This document shows positions 26,271 through 36,149 of a DNA stretch of 64,000 nucleotides, one piece after another (positions within the stretch are counted from its first letter, which is position 1; each line of letters begins with the position of its first letter). Under the pieces are notes generated by a model. It did no database searches, had not been told where the DNA came from, and worked only from the letters and a program-made list of their open reading frames with translations. The position numbers were made by a program, and so were the translations under genes. The DNA comes from Acanthacorydalis orientalis (lineage: Eukaryota; Arthropoda; Insecta; Megaloptera; Corydalidae), in contig CM068321.1 in assembly GCA_034766995.1 (NCBI GenBank), positions 12,875,026-12,939,025 of the forward strand, read 5' to 3'.

Positions 26271-26501
26271 GCTGTGGTTAAATTTACTTTGACAAATAAT
26301 TTTTTTTATCCCTTCAAAATAGAAGAAAATTTTTAGTCAAACATATTCAATAAATTATTTTTGATTATTGCTTAAGAGCATTTCCATGTGGATACCTTTT
26401 GATTAATAATGATTTATTGAACATTTTTTAACCGAAAAAATGTTTATGATTTGTGGTTTCTCAAAGAATTTATTTGCAGAACCATAACATAAATTACAGT
26501 G
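26271..26501. mobile_element. FB-1 foldback element, copy E
   Basis: The left arm starts GCTGTGGTTAAATTTACTTT and includes AGTCAAACATATTCAATAAA. The right arm includes AATAATGATTTATTGAACAT, GTTTATGATTTGTGGTTT and ends ATAAATTACAGTG. The arms pair around a centre near 26390. The inner CATCTTCAG section found in copies D, I and L is lost. Confidence 0.62.
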
Positions 26502-26730
26502 TTTTTTTACATTTTTTACACAGATATACAGATATAAGTATGAAGAGCTTAACAGTCAAAAGACATAGGGCTTGAAAGTAAAATAAAAAAGTATTTAGAA
26601 AAAATAAAATTTTAAAATGACGAATTTATAGTTGATTCTTAATGAAAAAGAAGATTCATTGGATTTATTGTTTGTATATTAGATTGTATATTAAATTTGT
26701 ATAACAAAGCTGTTTGTGCTGGAAGCTTAA

Positions 26731-27029
26731 GATGATATACTTACGCAAGAAAAATACTACAGATCTAGAATTATTAATTACTTAGAGGAAGATACAATAA
26801 TTAACCATGTATTATACAATTTAAATCAGTTTAAAAGAAATTGTAGATTAGAACACAATCAAAGAATTATATAGATGAAAATTGTGTGCTATTTGCTAAA
26901 AATAATTTTCTGAATTATTCAAGTCGAAGGGAGTCTAGGATGGCAATAAATAGTACAACTAAAAGAACACGTTTGCTGGAAAGAAATGATACTGAAGAAT
27001 TCGATAAATTTTTGGAGAATTATTTATAA
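26731..27029 (+). pseudogene. Possible frameshifted coding remnant, unrecognised
   Basis: Two overlapping open frames differ by one base: 26731-26874 (contains YLEEDTIINHVLYNLNQF) and 26847-27029 (contains STTKRTRLLERNDTEEFDK and ends LENYL). Joined by one frameshift near 26860 they would make about 95 codons. Both have charged, mixed composition. No domain recognised, no Met-led start and no clear splice sites. Could be a decayed transposon or host gene, or chance. Confidence 0.17.
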
Positions 27030-28065
27030 ATAAATGTGTAAATTAAGGATTAATTTTTCTATTATAATTTTATTTATAATAGATTTTTCTTATAACATAC
27101 AGCTAAAATACTAATTTTATAAACTATGAAGATGATTTTTCCGTTAAAAAAATCACTAGCAAAAAATATTAAACTTTTTTTTTAACATTATATTTTTATT
27201 TCATTAGTTACTATTTATACTGTCATATATTTTAATCGTGTGATAATTGTGTTGAATTGCAGTTTTAACGAATGTATACAAATATATTTTGTTAAATTTT
27301 ATGAAACGTTTTACTATCAACTTCTTTGTATATAAACAATATTTCTAGTTGATTCTTTAAAGCATTTCCTTATAATTTTTCATCATTTTTATATTTGTGC
27401 AACATCTCATTCATGAACATAAAAAACAGGAAATAACAATTTTTCAATAGATTACTTCTAAGAGACGAAAAAGAAAATAAATCCGAAACATAGTTTTGAA
27501 TTGAAACTCAAATATTCTTCTTTATTTTTAAACCGGTTTATAATGAAAATAATATATTAATTTTAAATTGTCTATTTATTCACGTATTTTACAAATGTGC
27601 CTTAATTTTAAGTATATAAGTGTATTAGGATAAAAGAAATAATATAATTTTTAATTATTTTTAGTTAATTATTCATTGTTTATCATAAGAGAAGAATAAA
27701 AAGTATGCAAATTATGTTTATATTTAATAAGTTAAAAAATATATTATATTTCGATTGATCTGATAGATACTTTATTCATAGTTTAAAGTTAAGCTTTTGT
27801 TCTCGAAGTTTCAACTGAATTATTTTCAAGAACTTAGCAATTTTACTTAAAATATAAAACCATTCCGAATGTGAAAGTAAAAAATTAAATTCTCAAAGAG
27901 CATAAGATATTATTACCAAAAAAATAACTTACTGGATGATCTATTAGTATAATTATTAATTATATAAAATATAAAAAAATATGAAATTAAAAAAATAAGT
28001 AAATCTTTATTTATTTTAAAATTTCTTTTGAACTGATCTAATTTTACAAATGACTGTTTAAACCA
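27030..28065. other. AT-rich non-coding stretch
   Basis: No gene, microsatellite of note, or repeat family member recognised. Confidence 0.55.
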
Positions 28066-28069
28066 ATCT

Positions 28070-28350
28070 CAGAAACTAAACCAAATTTCTGGTGAAAAAT
28101 GTTTAATAAATGTTTACTATTTATTTTTGATTGTTCTTTATGCGTATTCTGGAGAAATTTTCATCATATTCAGAATGATAAGGTACATAACAATAGGTTA
28201 TTCTGTATCTTAGTTATCTGAATATGATGTCATCACAATAAAATATATATAAAATCATACTCAAAATAATGGATAATCATAATAAATTATTGAATATTTT
28301 TGATTAGAAAAAGATTGTGTAATCTGTTGAAGGTAAAAATGAACTAAGTT
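28070..28350. mobile_element. FB-1 foldback element, copy F
   Basis: The left arm (GTGAAAAATGTTTAATAAATG, TTTTGATTGTTCTTTATGCG, TTTTCATCATATTCAGAATG) pairs with the right arm (TATCTTAGTTATCTGAATATG, AAATTATTGAATATTTTTGA). The centre is near 28190, where GATAAGGTACA faces TGTATCTTAG. The outer ends are eroded. Confidence 0.6.
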
Positions 28351-28619
28351 GTTAAACTTAGTTTAATCTCAGTGCTAAAACTATATTCTGACTATTTTTT
28401 TTTCAATTTTTCAGGCAAAAAATTAATATATCTGCTTTAAAATTATCTAATTAGAGTTTAGGATATATATTTCGAATAATTTAAAGTTACGAATTTTTTT
28501 TAAGAAAACATTGAATAAAAACTAAATATGAGCTATTAGGGATTAAAATAGTAAATATGTATTGAGTAATACAAAATATTTTAATTGTAATAGCACATAG
28601 AATCATTATACAATTTTAA

Positions 28620-28885
28620 AACTGGTTAAATACATTTTCGTAAATTAACTTTCAATAAACGAACCATAAAGAAGAATTATGATCAAAAATATTCAATAAT
28701 TGATTATTGATTATATTTCAAAGTGCTAAATCTGTACCAGAAAAATGAAATTTTTCTGTACTTTATCGCTATGGAGACCGAAATGCATATAAAAAACAAT
28801 CAAGAATCATGAATAAACATTTATTGACCAATTTTGATTTGTGGAATGAATGAAAAATTAATTTGTGAAAGTGAATTAAGTCACA
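28620..28885. mobile_element. FB-1 foldback element, copy G
   Basis: The left arm (CTGGTTAAATACATTTTCGT, GATCAAAAATATTCAATAA) and the right arm (AATAAACATTTATTGACC, GATTTGTGGAATGAATG, TTTGTGAAAGTGAATTAAG) are approximate reverse complements. The loop includes CTTTATCGCTATGGAGACCG. It lies only about 270 bp from copy F, so two palindromes sit side by side. Confidence 0.6.
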
Positions 28886-29062
28886 ATACCAAAAATATAT
28901 TGTGACATCTAATAATATATCATAGAATGACTATTTGTATAATATATCCACAAACATGTAAAGAAATTAAACAATATTTACATTTCAGCGTGATTTCTCT
29001 CTTATTTTTATTTTTCAAATACACCTTGGGATTAAGATCCTTCCTGAGATTCCTTTGGGATT

Positions 29063-29063
<1 letters not shown>

Positions 29064-29098
<35 letters not shown>

Positions 29099-29131
29099 AT
29101 ATATATATATATATAAAGAGAGAGAGAGAAT
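29064..29131. repeat. Mirror (TC)n(TA)n / (TA)n(GA)n hairpin
   Basis: CT repeats are followed by TA repeats, then TA repeats and GA repeats. The whole 68-bp block is therefore one inverted repeat with CT arms pairing to GA arms and a TA core. This differs from the one-sided TA/GA tracts elsewhere. Confidence 0.93.
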
Positions 29132-29533
29132 TAAATACTATACTTGATAAAAAGTAAATACTCATTTCAAGTAATTTATAATCAGAGAAAACAAAATAAT
29201 TAAAATATTTACAAAAGAGAATGGTTATTGAATAATACAAAAAAAAGTGAATACGAGACGAAAAAAAATATTGTCGGATTTACGAAAGAAGTCAAAAGAA
29301 AGCTATTTTAAAAACTACGAAAATAAACACTACTCTTTCTCTATTCTATTTTATCTTTATATCGATCTTATTTTCGATGATGTTCTCGAATCGCTTTACT
29401 GTTTCGTCATCCATTTTTGTATGATATAAATCGAGCTTGCCGGATTATTAGTTTCTTTGATGAGTTTTCTCTGATGTATTTTCTACCATTTTTAATCTTA
29501 TTAGACTTCCGGATAAATAGTTCATTCTTTGTT

Positions 29534-29537
<4 letters not shown>

Positions 29538-29591
<54 letters not shown>

Positions 29592-29592
29592 C
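29538..29592. repeat. (TA)n microsatellite
   Basis: About 50 bp of TA. Confidence 0.95.
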
Positions 29593-30233
29593 GTATTACT
29601 TTGTGCAGTACATTCTTCTGAATTATCCTCTTTCAATAGACATCAGAAAGTTAAAAAGTCAATAAAACTTAAAACAACTTTAATATAATATAATTTAATT
29701 CAATACACATACACAAATATATATATATATATGTAGAGAAATATTTGTGTTAAGAATAAAATATGTTTTAAATTTGTCTTCATGGCTGTTGTCAAAAGAT
29801 CATAATAAATGTTCGTTTCTTTTAAACTGGAATTAATTATTATTCTCCATGTTTACAGAATAAATGCCTTGAATTATTAAAGTAATTCCGACGCTTATTT
29901 ATACTAAAAATTCCAATTTGCGTTAAAATTATGTTTTTAGAAAACTCGAACCGTGAGATAAATTAGAGCACCAACGAAACGTAAAGCTAATCGTCACAAA
30001 TTAAAATGCTATTTGCATGATCGGTTTATTCATCATCAACGCGGTAAATGGAACATTTTAGGTAACAAAGGATGTCGCGAGTTAACTATGCAAAACGAAC
30101 GAGTAGGTATTAATATTTAAACGATGTAACTTTGAAAGAATGCAAATAGACCCAATATAAATTTGTATTTTAGTGTAAAAGTTTTCAAATTGACAGTAAA
30201 TTTATATTTTTTTATGGTTAAAATCAATAATGT

Positions 30234-30236
<3 letters not shown>

Positions 30237-30280
<44 letters not shown>
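30237..30280. repeat. (TA)n microsatellite
   Basis: About 44 bp of TA. Confidence 0.95.
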
Positions 30281-30286
<6 letters not shown>

Positions 30287-30469
30287 GTGAAATTTTAATA
30301 AGTAACTCAATTCAATTTTATCATTTAAATATTAAACAAGAACTATTTAATTTTAATATTAAAGTATATAGCATTATTTAATAATCTTATTCTTTTTGTA
30401 CTTTCAAAACACTACCATCCTTTTCTATATTTGTATTAGCTGTATTTTTTATATTCTCTAAGAGTTAAG

Positions 30470-30645
30470 GTACAGAAAATTCTGGAATATTTTTAAGTAT
30501 GATGGCATTTCTATCTAAATAAAAATAAAGTAACTATTAAAATTATTGAAAAATCTTGATCTGAAATAATATGTATGGTTTATTGAATGAATAATAAATT
30601 CATTGCAAAAGTAAATTTAGATTGTGTCAGAATATATCTAAAAGA
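30470..30645. mobile_element. FB-1 foldback element, partial copy H
   Basis: It starts at the inner GGTACAGAAAATTCTGGAAT section and runs out through a right arm (GTATGGTTTATTGAATGAAT, AATTCATTGCAAAAGTAAAT) to ATTGTGTCAG. Only the right half is preserved. Confidence 0.4.
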
Positions 30646-30649
30646 TATT

Positions 30650-32090
30650 TGTCCATTTTCTAAAAAAAAGGCTAGTATAATTCCGAGAAATGGAAAATAG
30701 CAAGAAAAACATACATCCTTAAAAATATATTGGAAACTAATAAATTAGAAGCAAACTAAAGGATGGTATTTAATCCAAAGTGACCTATATCAGTTATTAA
30801 TCAGGACAGAAGTTCGACTGATTTGGAAGGATCTTAATTGATTGACTGATCGAACAATGAAAATTTTATTCTGAAAGAAAAATGATAATTCATTTTATCG
30901 TAATGTACCCTTCTTTTCCTTGATGATTTTCTTGTAATTCGATCTATAACTTTAAAGAAAATTCTTTTCTACATGTGAAAATCATTAAGGATAAGAGACT
31001 TTTTCAAGTCAGATTTTTAAGAAAAAAAATATTTTAATTCATAAGGCTGTCATATACTAAATGTTTGTTAGTTTACTTTGTCTATTATATGTATTCTGAC
31101 TACTTAGAATGTTTCTTTGGAAACATTTCTATATTTCTTGCAAGGATAACATATACAAAAAGGTGATGTAAACAATATAAGAAAAACTTTAAGAAGTTTG
31201 ACAAATGATAATCTAGAAAAAACTTTGTAGGGTTTATAGATTAGGTGTACAAATTAGACTGAAGATTATGGAATAAGTGACTAACTAACTTTTGTTTGTT
31301 GTAAAAATATTTGTTGATATCGTGATGACAATATAAGAAAACTTATAAACAGTCGAAAAGTTAGCATAAACACGATAATATTTTAAAATAAATTTACTGA
31401 TTTAACAAGTTATTATCAAATATATAATATAAATGAATGATTCGATTGTGATTAAATTCAACAAGATTTTCAAATAATTCAGTATACCAAACATTTCAGA
31501 ATTCTTAATGACTAAAAGTAGAAGCTATAATATAGTGGTATAAAATAACAAAATCGATCATGCATCGACGTTAGAATTCAATTATACTGTGTTGAATTAA
31601 ATTATTCGAAATCAGGGGGTGACTACATATTTATTAACAGTGCTAGAGAAACAAGAAATATGAAATTAAACGAATGAAAATCTTAAAAAAATAAAAATAA
31701 TCTTTTTTTAAATATAAAATATTTTTTTCGTAGTCATAATACTAACTGAATTGTCAATTAATATTTTAGTATTTTATAAAAATATATAAAATGTTTATAC
31801 ATAAATATTTTATAGTATATTAGAGAAAAAACTTTGCTTTATTTGTTTTTCGATTATTCAGCTCGTTTAGGTTGTAGGCTTGACTGGTTTAAATAATCGA
31901 TGTTATACTATATTGATAAAGTTTAGAATAAAATTATATATATATAAATGTTTTTCTCTTTGTTTATATTTAAAAATATTATTTCTTATGCGCACAGTAT
32001 AGAAAAATATGTAATATATCTTCAAATATACGAATATAAATAGGTATTTCGTCGTAATTTGATCAGTTGCCTTTAAGAAGCTTTCACCAT
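30650..32090. other. AT-rich non-coding stretch
   Basis: No feature recognised. Confidence 0.55.
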
Positions 32091-32092
32091 AA

Positions 32093-32236
32093 AAGACGAA
32101 TCGAAAAAAGAGGCGGACAGATAATCAAATAAAAAAAGACGAACTATATACAGACATATACAATATGTTTATAATGCATGTATCTCGTTACGAACTCGAC
32201 GACATACGGAAAAGATTGAGTAGTCTGCAAAAGTGA
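32093..32236 (+). other. Coding-like open frame, unrecognised
   Basis: This frame has 47 open codons after a TAA at 32090-32092 and ends at TGA 32234-32236. It is lysine/arginine-rich at its start (RKKRRTDNQIKKDELY) and ends SRYELDDIRKRLSSLQK. An acceptor-like TTTCACCATAAAAG precedes it. The GC level is above background. The minus strand is also open in part, so the strand is uncertain. No family recognised. Confidence 0.18.
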
Positions 32237-32239
32237 ACT

Positions 32240-33182
32240 TTTACAATTTTGATAGCTATTGCAAATTACTTTGTGTGTAAAAATAGGTGACGTCTATAAT
32301 AGAACATCGTCTACACGTCGAATAAAAGTCTTTAATATATATATATCGTTCAACTACAGAATATGAACGAGTTTAATATCAGAAATATTTCTTTTCCTAC
32401 ATACATTACACATTATTCAAAATGTGATGTGAAGTTTCTGATGATTTTTTTTCTATTGATTTATAAAGTATTATATTCAGTTTTAAAAAATAATATTAAT
32501 TTTTACATCTTAATCATTATTAAAAATTAAATTATATTTTATACAGATATCAATCAAATTAATAATATATATAAAATAAATTATTTATTACCACATACAT
32601 ACTGTACTTATTGAAAGAAACAGATTATTTTTCTTTATATTTATATGTAACGTTAATTCTTATTATATCATTAATAACTGTATTGAAACGAACACTGAAA
32701 ATGGAAAATTCATTACCAATCTCCATTAAAAAAGAAATACGGGCATCAATTCGATTTTTTACTAAAGGTGATAAATCTTGAGCAATGCGACGATAACTGT
32801 TTGTCACATAATAAATTTACAAATAAATAGAGTGGTTTAAAAACGTAACAGTTTCTTTATATTCCATGAAGAGATAGAAAAAAAACAACAGTTTAACGAC
32901 TGAGAACAATTTTAAAGTTGTTAAAGCTATGGGAGAAGAAAACAGATTAATTACAATCGATGAAATCCTAAATACCTTATCATCCATTTTGATTAATAAT
33001 AGCTATTGGAACAAATTTCATAGATATAAAAAACATTAGTTGAATGAGAAATTAATTATAGTGTGAAAAATATTATTTTTAATCGAGAAAAAACTTTCTG
33101 AAAAAAACTATTACACAAAGTACAATAGTGAATCTCTGAATTCAATCCATTATTAAAAACATTTACATATTATCTACACGCG

Positions 33183-33242
<60 letters not shown>

Positions 33243-33243
33243 T

Positions 33244-33274
<31 letters not shown>

Positions 33275-33950
33275 ATATATAACGATTTTTTCTGAATAAA
33301 CACGACGATCATTATGTGTGAAATGTATTTATTATTAAAGAATTAGATCGTTCTCTTGTATAAAATGTTATCATCCGATCAAACATGTCTTTAAACCAAG
33401 AGAATTCGAGAAGCGCATTTTAATATTTTATTTAAAACGATTTCTATATATAAATATTTTAAATAAGTACAAATTTGAAGAAAAAATGTTTAGGAACAGT
33501 AATCAAAAATTAAGTTATAAGTGAAAATAATTCATTAAAATTTTCATTTTTAAAAATACGTCTTAAAATTTTAGAAATAGATTTTTTCTCTAGTGATAGA
33601 ATGATGATCACTTTTTCTATATTTTGACATATTGATTGCTATATTTGTTGGTCCTTGTTATAATATGTTTTATTATTTATATCATTTTTAATCGATTTTT
33701 AAGGAAAACAAATAGTAGAAATAAAAATTATATAACTATAATCATGTGTTTGTGTATAATATTAAAAAACAAGTCAATGTTTTATAATTCTTCTAGAAAA
33801 AATAAGTTTTTCTCACTAAAATTAGTTTAAGTTGTTCTCAAATTTAATTACTGTCCAAATATTATCTTCCTAAAAAAATATAAACATTCACAAAACACTA
33901 TATCAACACATAACATTTTTATTGACATTATAGTTTACTGTTCTGTTGTT
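32240..33950. other. AT-rich non-coding stretch
   Basis: It contains one long TA tract with TTTA interruptions. An unrecognised minus-strand open frame at 32625-32807 has an acceptor-like CAG just upstream. Nothing else recognised. Confidence 0.5.
33187..33281. repeat. (TA)n microsatellite with TTTA interruptions
   Basis: About 95 bp, with TTTATATA breaks spaced about 10-20 bp apart. Confidence 0.95.
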
Positions 33951-33952
33951 TT

Positions 33953-34130
33953 GATGGTCTTAGACCTTTTGAATCACCTGAGTTTCTATTATAATGAACT
34001 TTCATCTTTACTAAATATTGCGGTAAATTCTAGAGAATACTAGTCTTTAAAATCTACGTGAAAATGACAAGCGTATTGAACTAGTTACAAAGAACAGAAA
34101 CTTAGATGACACAAAAGGATGAAGATCATA
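33953..34130. mobile_element. FB-2 foldback element, copy 2
   Basis: The outer arms are well preserved. The left GATGGTCTTAGACCTTTTG with TCACCTGAGTTTCTATTATA pairs with the right AACTAGTTACAAAGAACAG and AAACTTAGATGACACAAAAG, which ends GGATGAAGATCAT. The element is about 178 bp. It is the best copy for defining the FB-2 ends. No coding capacity. Confidence 0.65.
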
Positions 34131-34134
34131 AAGA

Positions 34135-34550
34135 ATATTCATATGGATAACATTAAAGTATAAAATTTCTCTTGTGATTTGTTTTCTTATTGTTATACAA
34201 ATTTATTATGTGATACATATTACTAGCTGTTTTTATGTAATACAGCTAAGGAAACAATAAACTCACTAAAAATAAACATTAAGTTTCTTCGTAAAAAAAT
34301 ACATGGGAAAATAATTACCAAACTTTTTTTAAGTTATCCTAATATATAGAGAAATAAAAAGGGTTTAATTAAGATATTAACATGTAAGAATTCTGAATAA
34401 TGTATCTAGCTTGAAGTCAAGCTTCCGAACTAAATCATCATTAATTAAAAAGTTGATTGTCTTGAACGTTTAATTAGTTTCAAACTTTACAGACTTTTAA
34501 AATTACCTTAATAAGAAAAATAAAGAATATTAGCCAAATAAAAGGACTAG

Positions 34551-34592
<42 letters not shown>

Positions 34593-35170
34593 TTTATATA
34601 TATATATAACATATATATATATATATATAAGTTATATATATATATATATACATATATATATAATGTATATGTGTGTGTGCGTGTACGTGTGCGTGCTTGT
34701 GTGTGTTTCTATGTTTATATGTGTGTGAGTAACTATGTATGGGTGGGTATTTCTGTGCGTATGTATAAATATACCCAGATATATTTAAAACGATATTTAG
34801 GTATACATATTCAACGAAAATTATAAACACGGCGATTGAATCTATTATAAATTATCATATTCTATTATTTTATATAATTATTATACTTAATTAGAATTTT
34901 TCTTTTAATACTTGTTTATCCAGTGTTGAATTACTTTCAAGTATTTTCTACTGATCTACCGTCACTGTGTCCCATTACCGCGATGACGCGCAATTCAAAG
35001 CATCTCACTGAATAAAACAGATTATAAAAATGGAATAAAATTAAAGATATAACTATACATTAAGTATATAATATAAATAGAGCAAAAAAATAAATAAACT
35101 TATAAAATATTCTTAAAAAAGTGTAGTATAGTCAGAGCGTGTATGATCATTATAAACATAAACATTAAAA
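34135..35170. other. AT-rich non-coding stretch
   Basis: It holds a compound TA/GT microsatellite and a small GC-richer patch at 34930-35010 (includes TACCGCGATGACGCGC), which is open in frames on both strands. No gene recognised. Confidence 0.5.
34552..34735. repeat. Compound (TA)n/(GT)n microsatellite
   Basis: About 110 bp of TA with interruptions passes into about 70 bp of degenerate GT/GC repeats (GTGTGTGTGC, GTGTACGTGTGCGTGC). Confidence 0.94.
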
Positions 35171-35172
35171 TA

Positions 35173-35719
35173 TTTGGTTGGTAAAAACATTATTACCCAC
35201 AAGTTCATAAAAATGAATAGGATTTTTTGATTTTCTTAGCTGTTTTAAGTGGTCCAGAACTGTTGGAAGACACGCCTAACTTTTGTGCAAGCTCTCGAAT
35301 TGTTGTGCGTGGTTCTGTTTCAACTAACGCCTTCAGTTGGTCGTTATGAACTGAAGAAGAACACCCACGACCTTTTTCATCATCAAGGGTCTCGTCTCAA
35401 GCACGAAATTTTTGTAACCACCATTGCACAGTACGTTCCTTAACAATACCCACATCAAAACCACCATTTAGTTTATGAACAATTTCTGCTACTTTAGCAC
35501 CGGTTTTGAACTCATACAAAAAATTACTGATATTTACTTCTTTTCAATCTTTAATTCAATAGCCCAATTTGAAACAAAATTAATAATAAACTCAAAGTCG
35601 TTACCAAAATACAGACCAAAAATCGCACTTAAAAACAATATTAACATGAACACTTATTGAGAAAAATTAATGTTAGAATTCAGAAAACAAAAACCACAAT
35701 TATTTTCGTACCAAACTAA
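35173..35719 (-). mobile_element. Internally deleted mariner element
   Basis: The 5' terminal repeat is at 35719 reading leftwards: TTAGTTTGGTACGAAAATAA, then TTGTGGTTTTTG, very close to the cecropia/Hsmar-type mariner terminus. At the other end TTTGGTTGGTAAAAACATTA (35173 onward) is a plausible degraded 3' terminal repeat. Both ends are flanked by TA (35720-35721 and 35171-35172), the mariner target. The element is 547 bp, against about 1.3 kb for a full mariner, and keeps the 5' leader plus the N-terminal third of the transposase. The catalytic domain is deleted. Confidence 0.75.
35222..35548 (-). pseudogene. mariner transposase, N-terminal DNA-binding part (broken)
   Basis: Reading the minus strand from 35548: KIEKK, then FLYEFKTGAKVAEIVHKLN, ERTVQWWLQKF (first helix-turn-helix), DETLDDEKGRG (linker), then NDQLKALVETEPRTTIREL and AQKLGVSS (second helix-turn-helix). 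This order and wording are those of mariner transposases. Defects seen: a TGA at 35399-35397, in the FRA-stop-DE region where the family has Gly, a stop after KIEKK with a frameshift before FLYEF, and loss of all DD34D catalytic residues. It cannot encode an active transposase. Confidence 0.85.
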
Positions 35720-35890
35720 TATATCGAAAAGAAAATGTTTAAAATACATACTTTAAATGAAGATATTACAACAAATAATTACGGAAAAATCAAATTAACA
35801 CTAAATTCATGAAACAGAAATGAAGAAGACGAATAATGTATAAACAGAGTATCTAAAGTGACATGTTTTATCATATTATTTTTTATATAG

Positions 35891-36022
35891 TTAAAATATT
35901 CTGAAAATAACACAGTTTCTGAAACTAACCTAAGTGAAATAGAATTAAAATCGCCCAACGATGCATGTACAAAAAGAACAAAATTTAAAAATAATGAATA
36001 TCCTTTATTTGAAGAAATATCT
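35891..36022 (+). other. Candidate orphan exon, unrecognised
   Basis: A 132-nt block (44 codons, phase 0) follows ATTATTTTTTATATAG, a good pyrimidine-rich acceptor, and is followed by GTATCG, a possible donor. The translation is polar and mixed: [20 protein letters not shown], then [12 protein letters not shown]. Downstream the frame runs into a TA tract, so the block ends naturally near the proposed donor. The [12 protein letters not shown] stretch faintly recalls the region after the first helix-turn-helix in pogo/Tigger transposases, but too little is conserved to claim it. Confidence 0.22.
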
Positions 36023-36027
36023 GTATC

Positions 36028-36033
<6 letters not shown>

Positions 36034-36094
<61 letters not shown>

Positions 36095-36106
36095 TACATA
36101 TATATA

Positions 36107-36142
<36 letters not shown>

Positions 36143-36147
36143 TGTAT
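36034..36147. repeat. (TA)n(TATG)n compound microsatellite
   Basis: About 75 bp of TA is followed by a clean GTAT/TATG tetranucleotide run at about 36115-36147. Confidence 0.96.
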
Positions 36148-36149
36148 AA

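Larger units (their letters stand above)
28890..30465. other. AT-rich non-coding stretch with microsatellites
   Basis: TA tracts and the CT/TA/GA hairpin lie here. Nothing else is recognised. Confidence 0.55.

Noticed and set aside
32625..32807. Minus-strand open frame with an acceptor-like CAG and a polar start (YRRIAQDLSPLVK)
   Set aside because: A BESS-like or MADF-like reading was considered but conserved positions are missing. It is kept only as an unassigned open frame.
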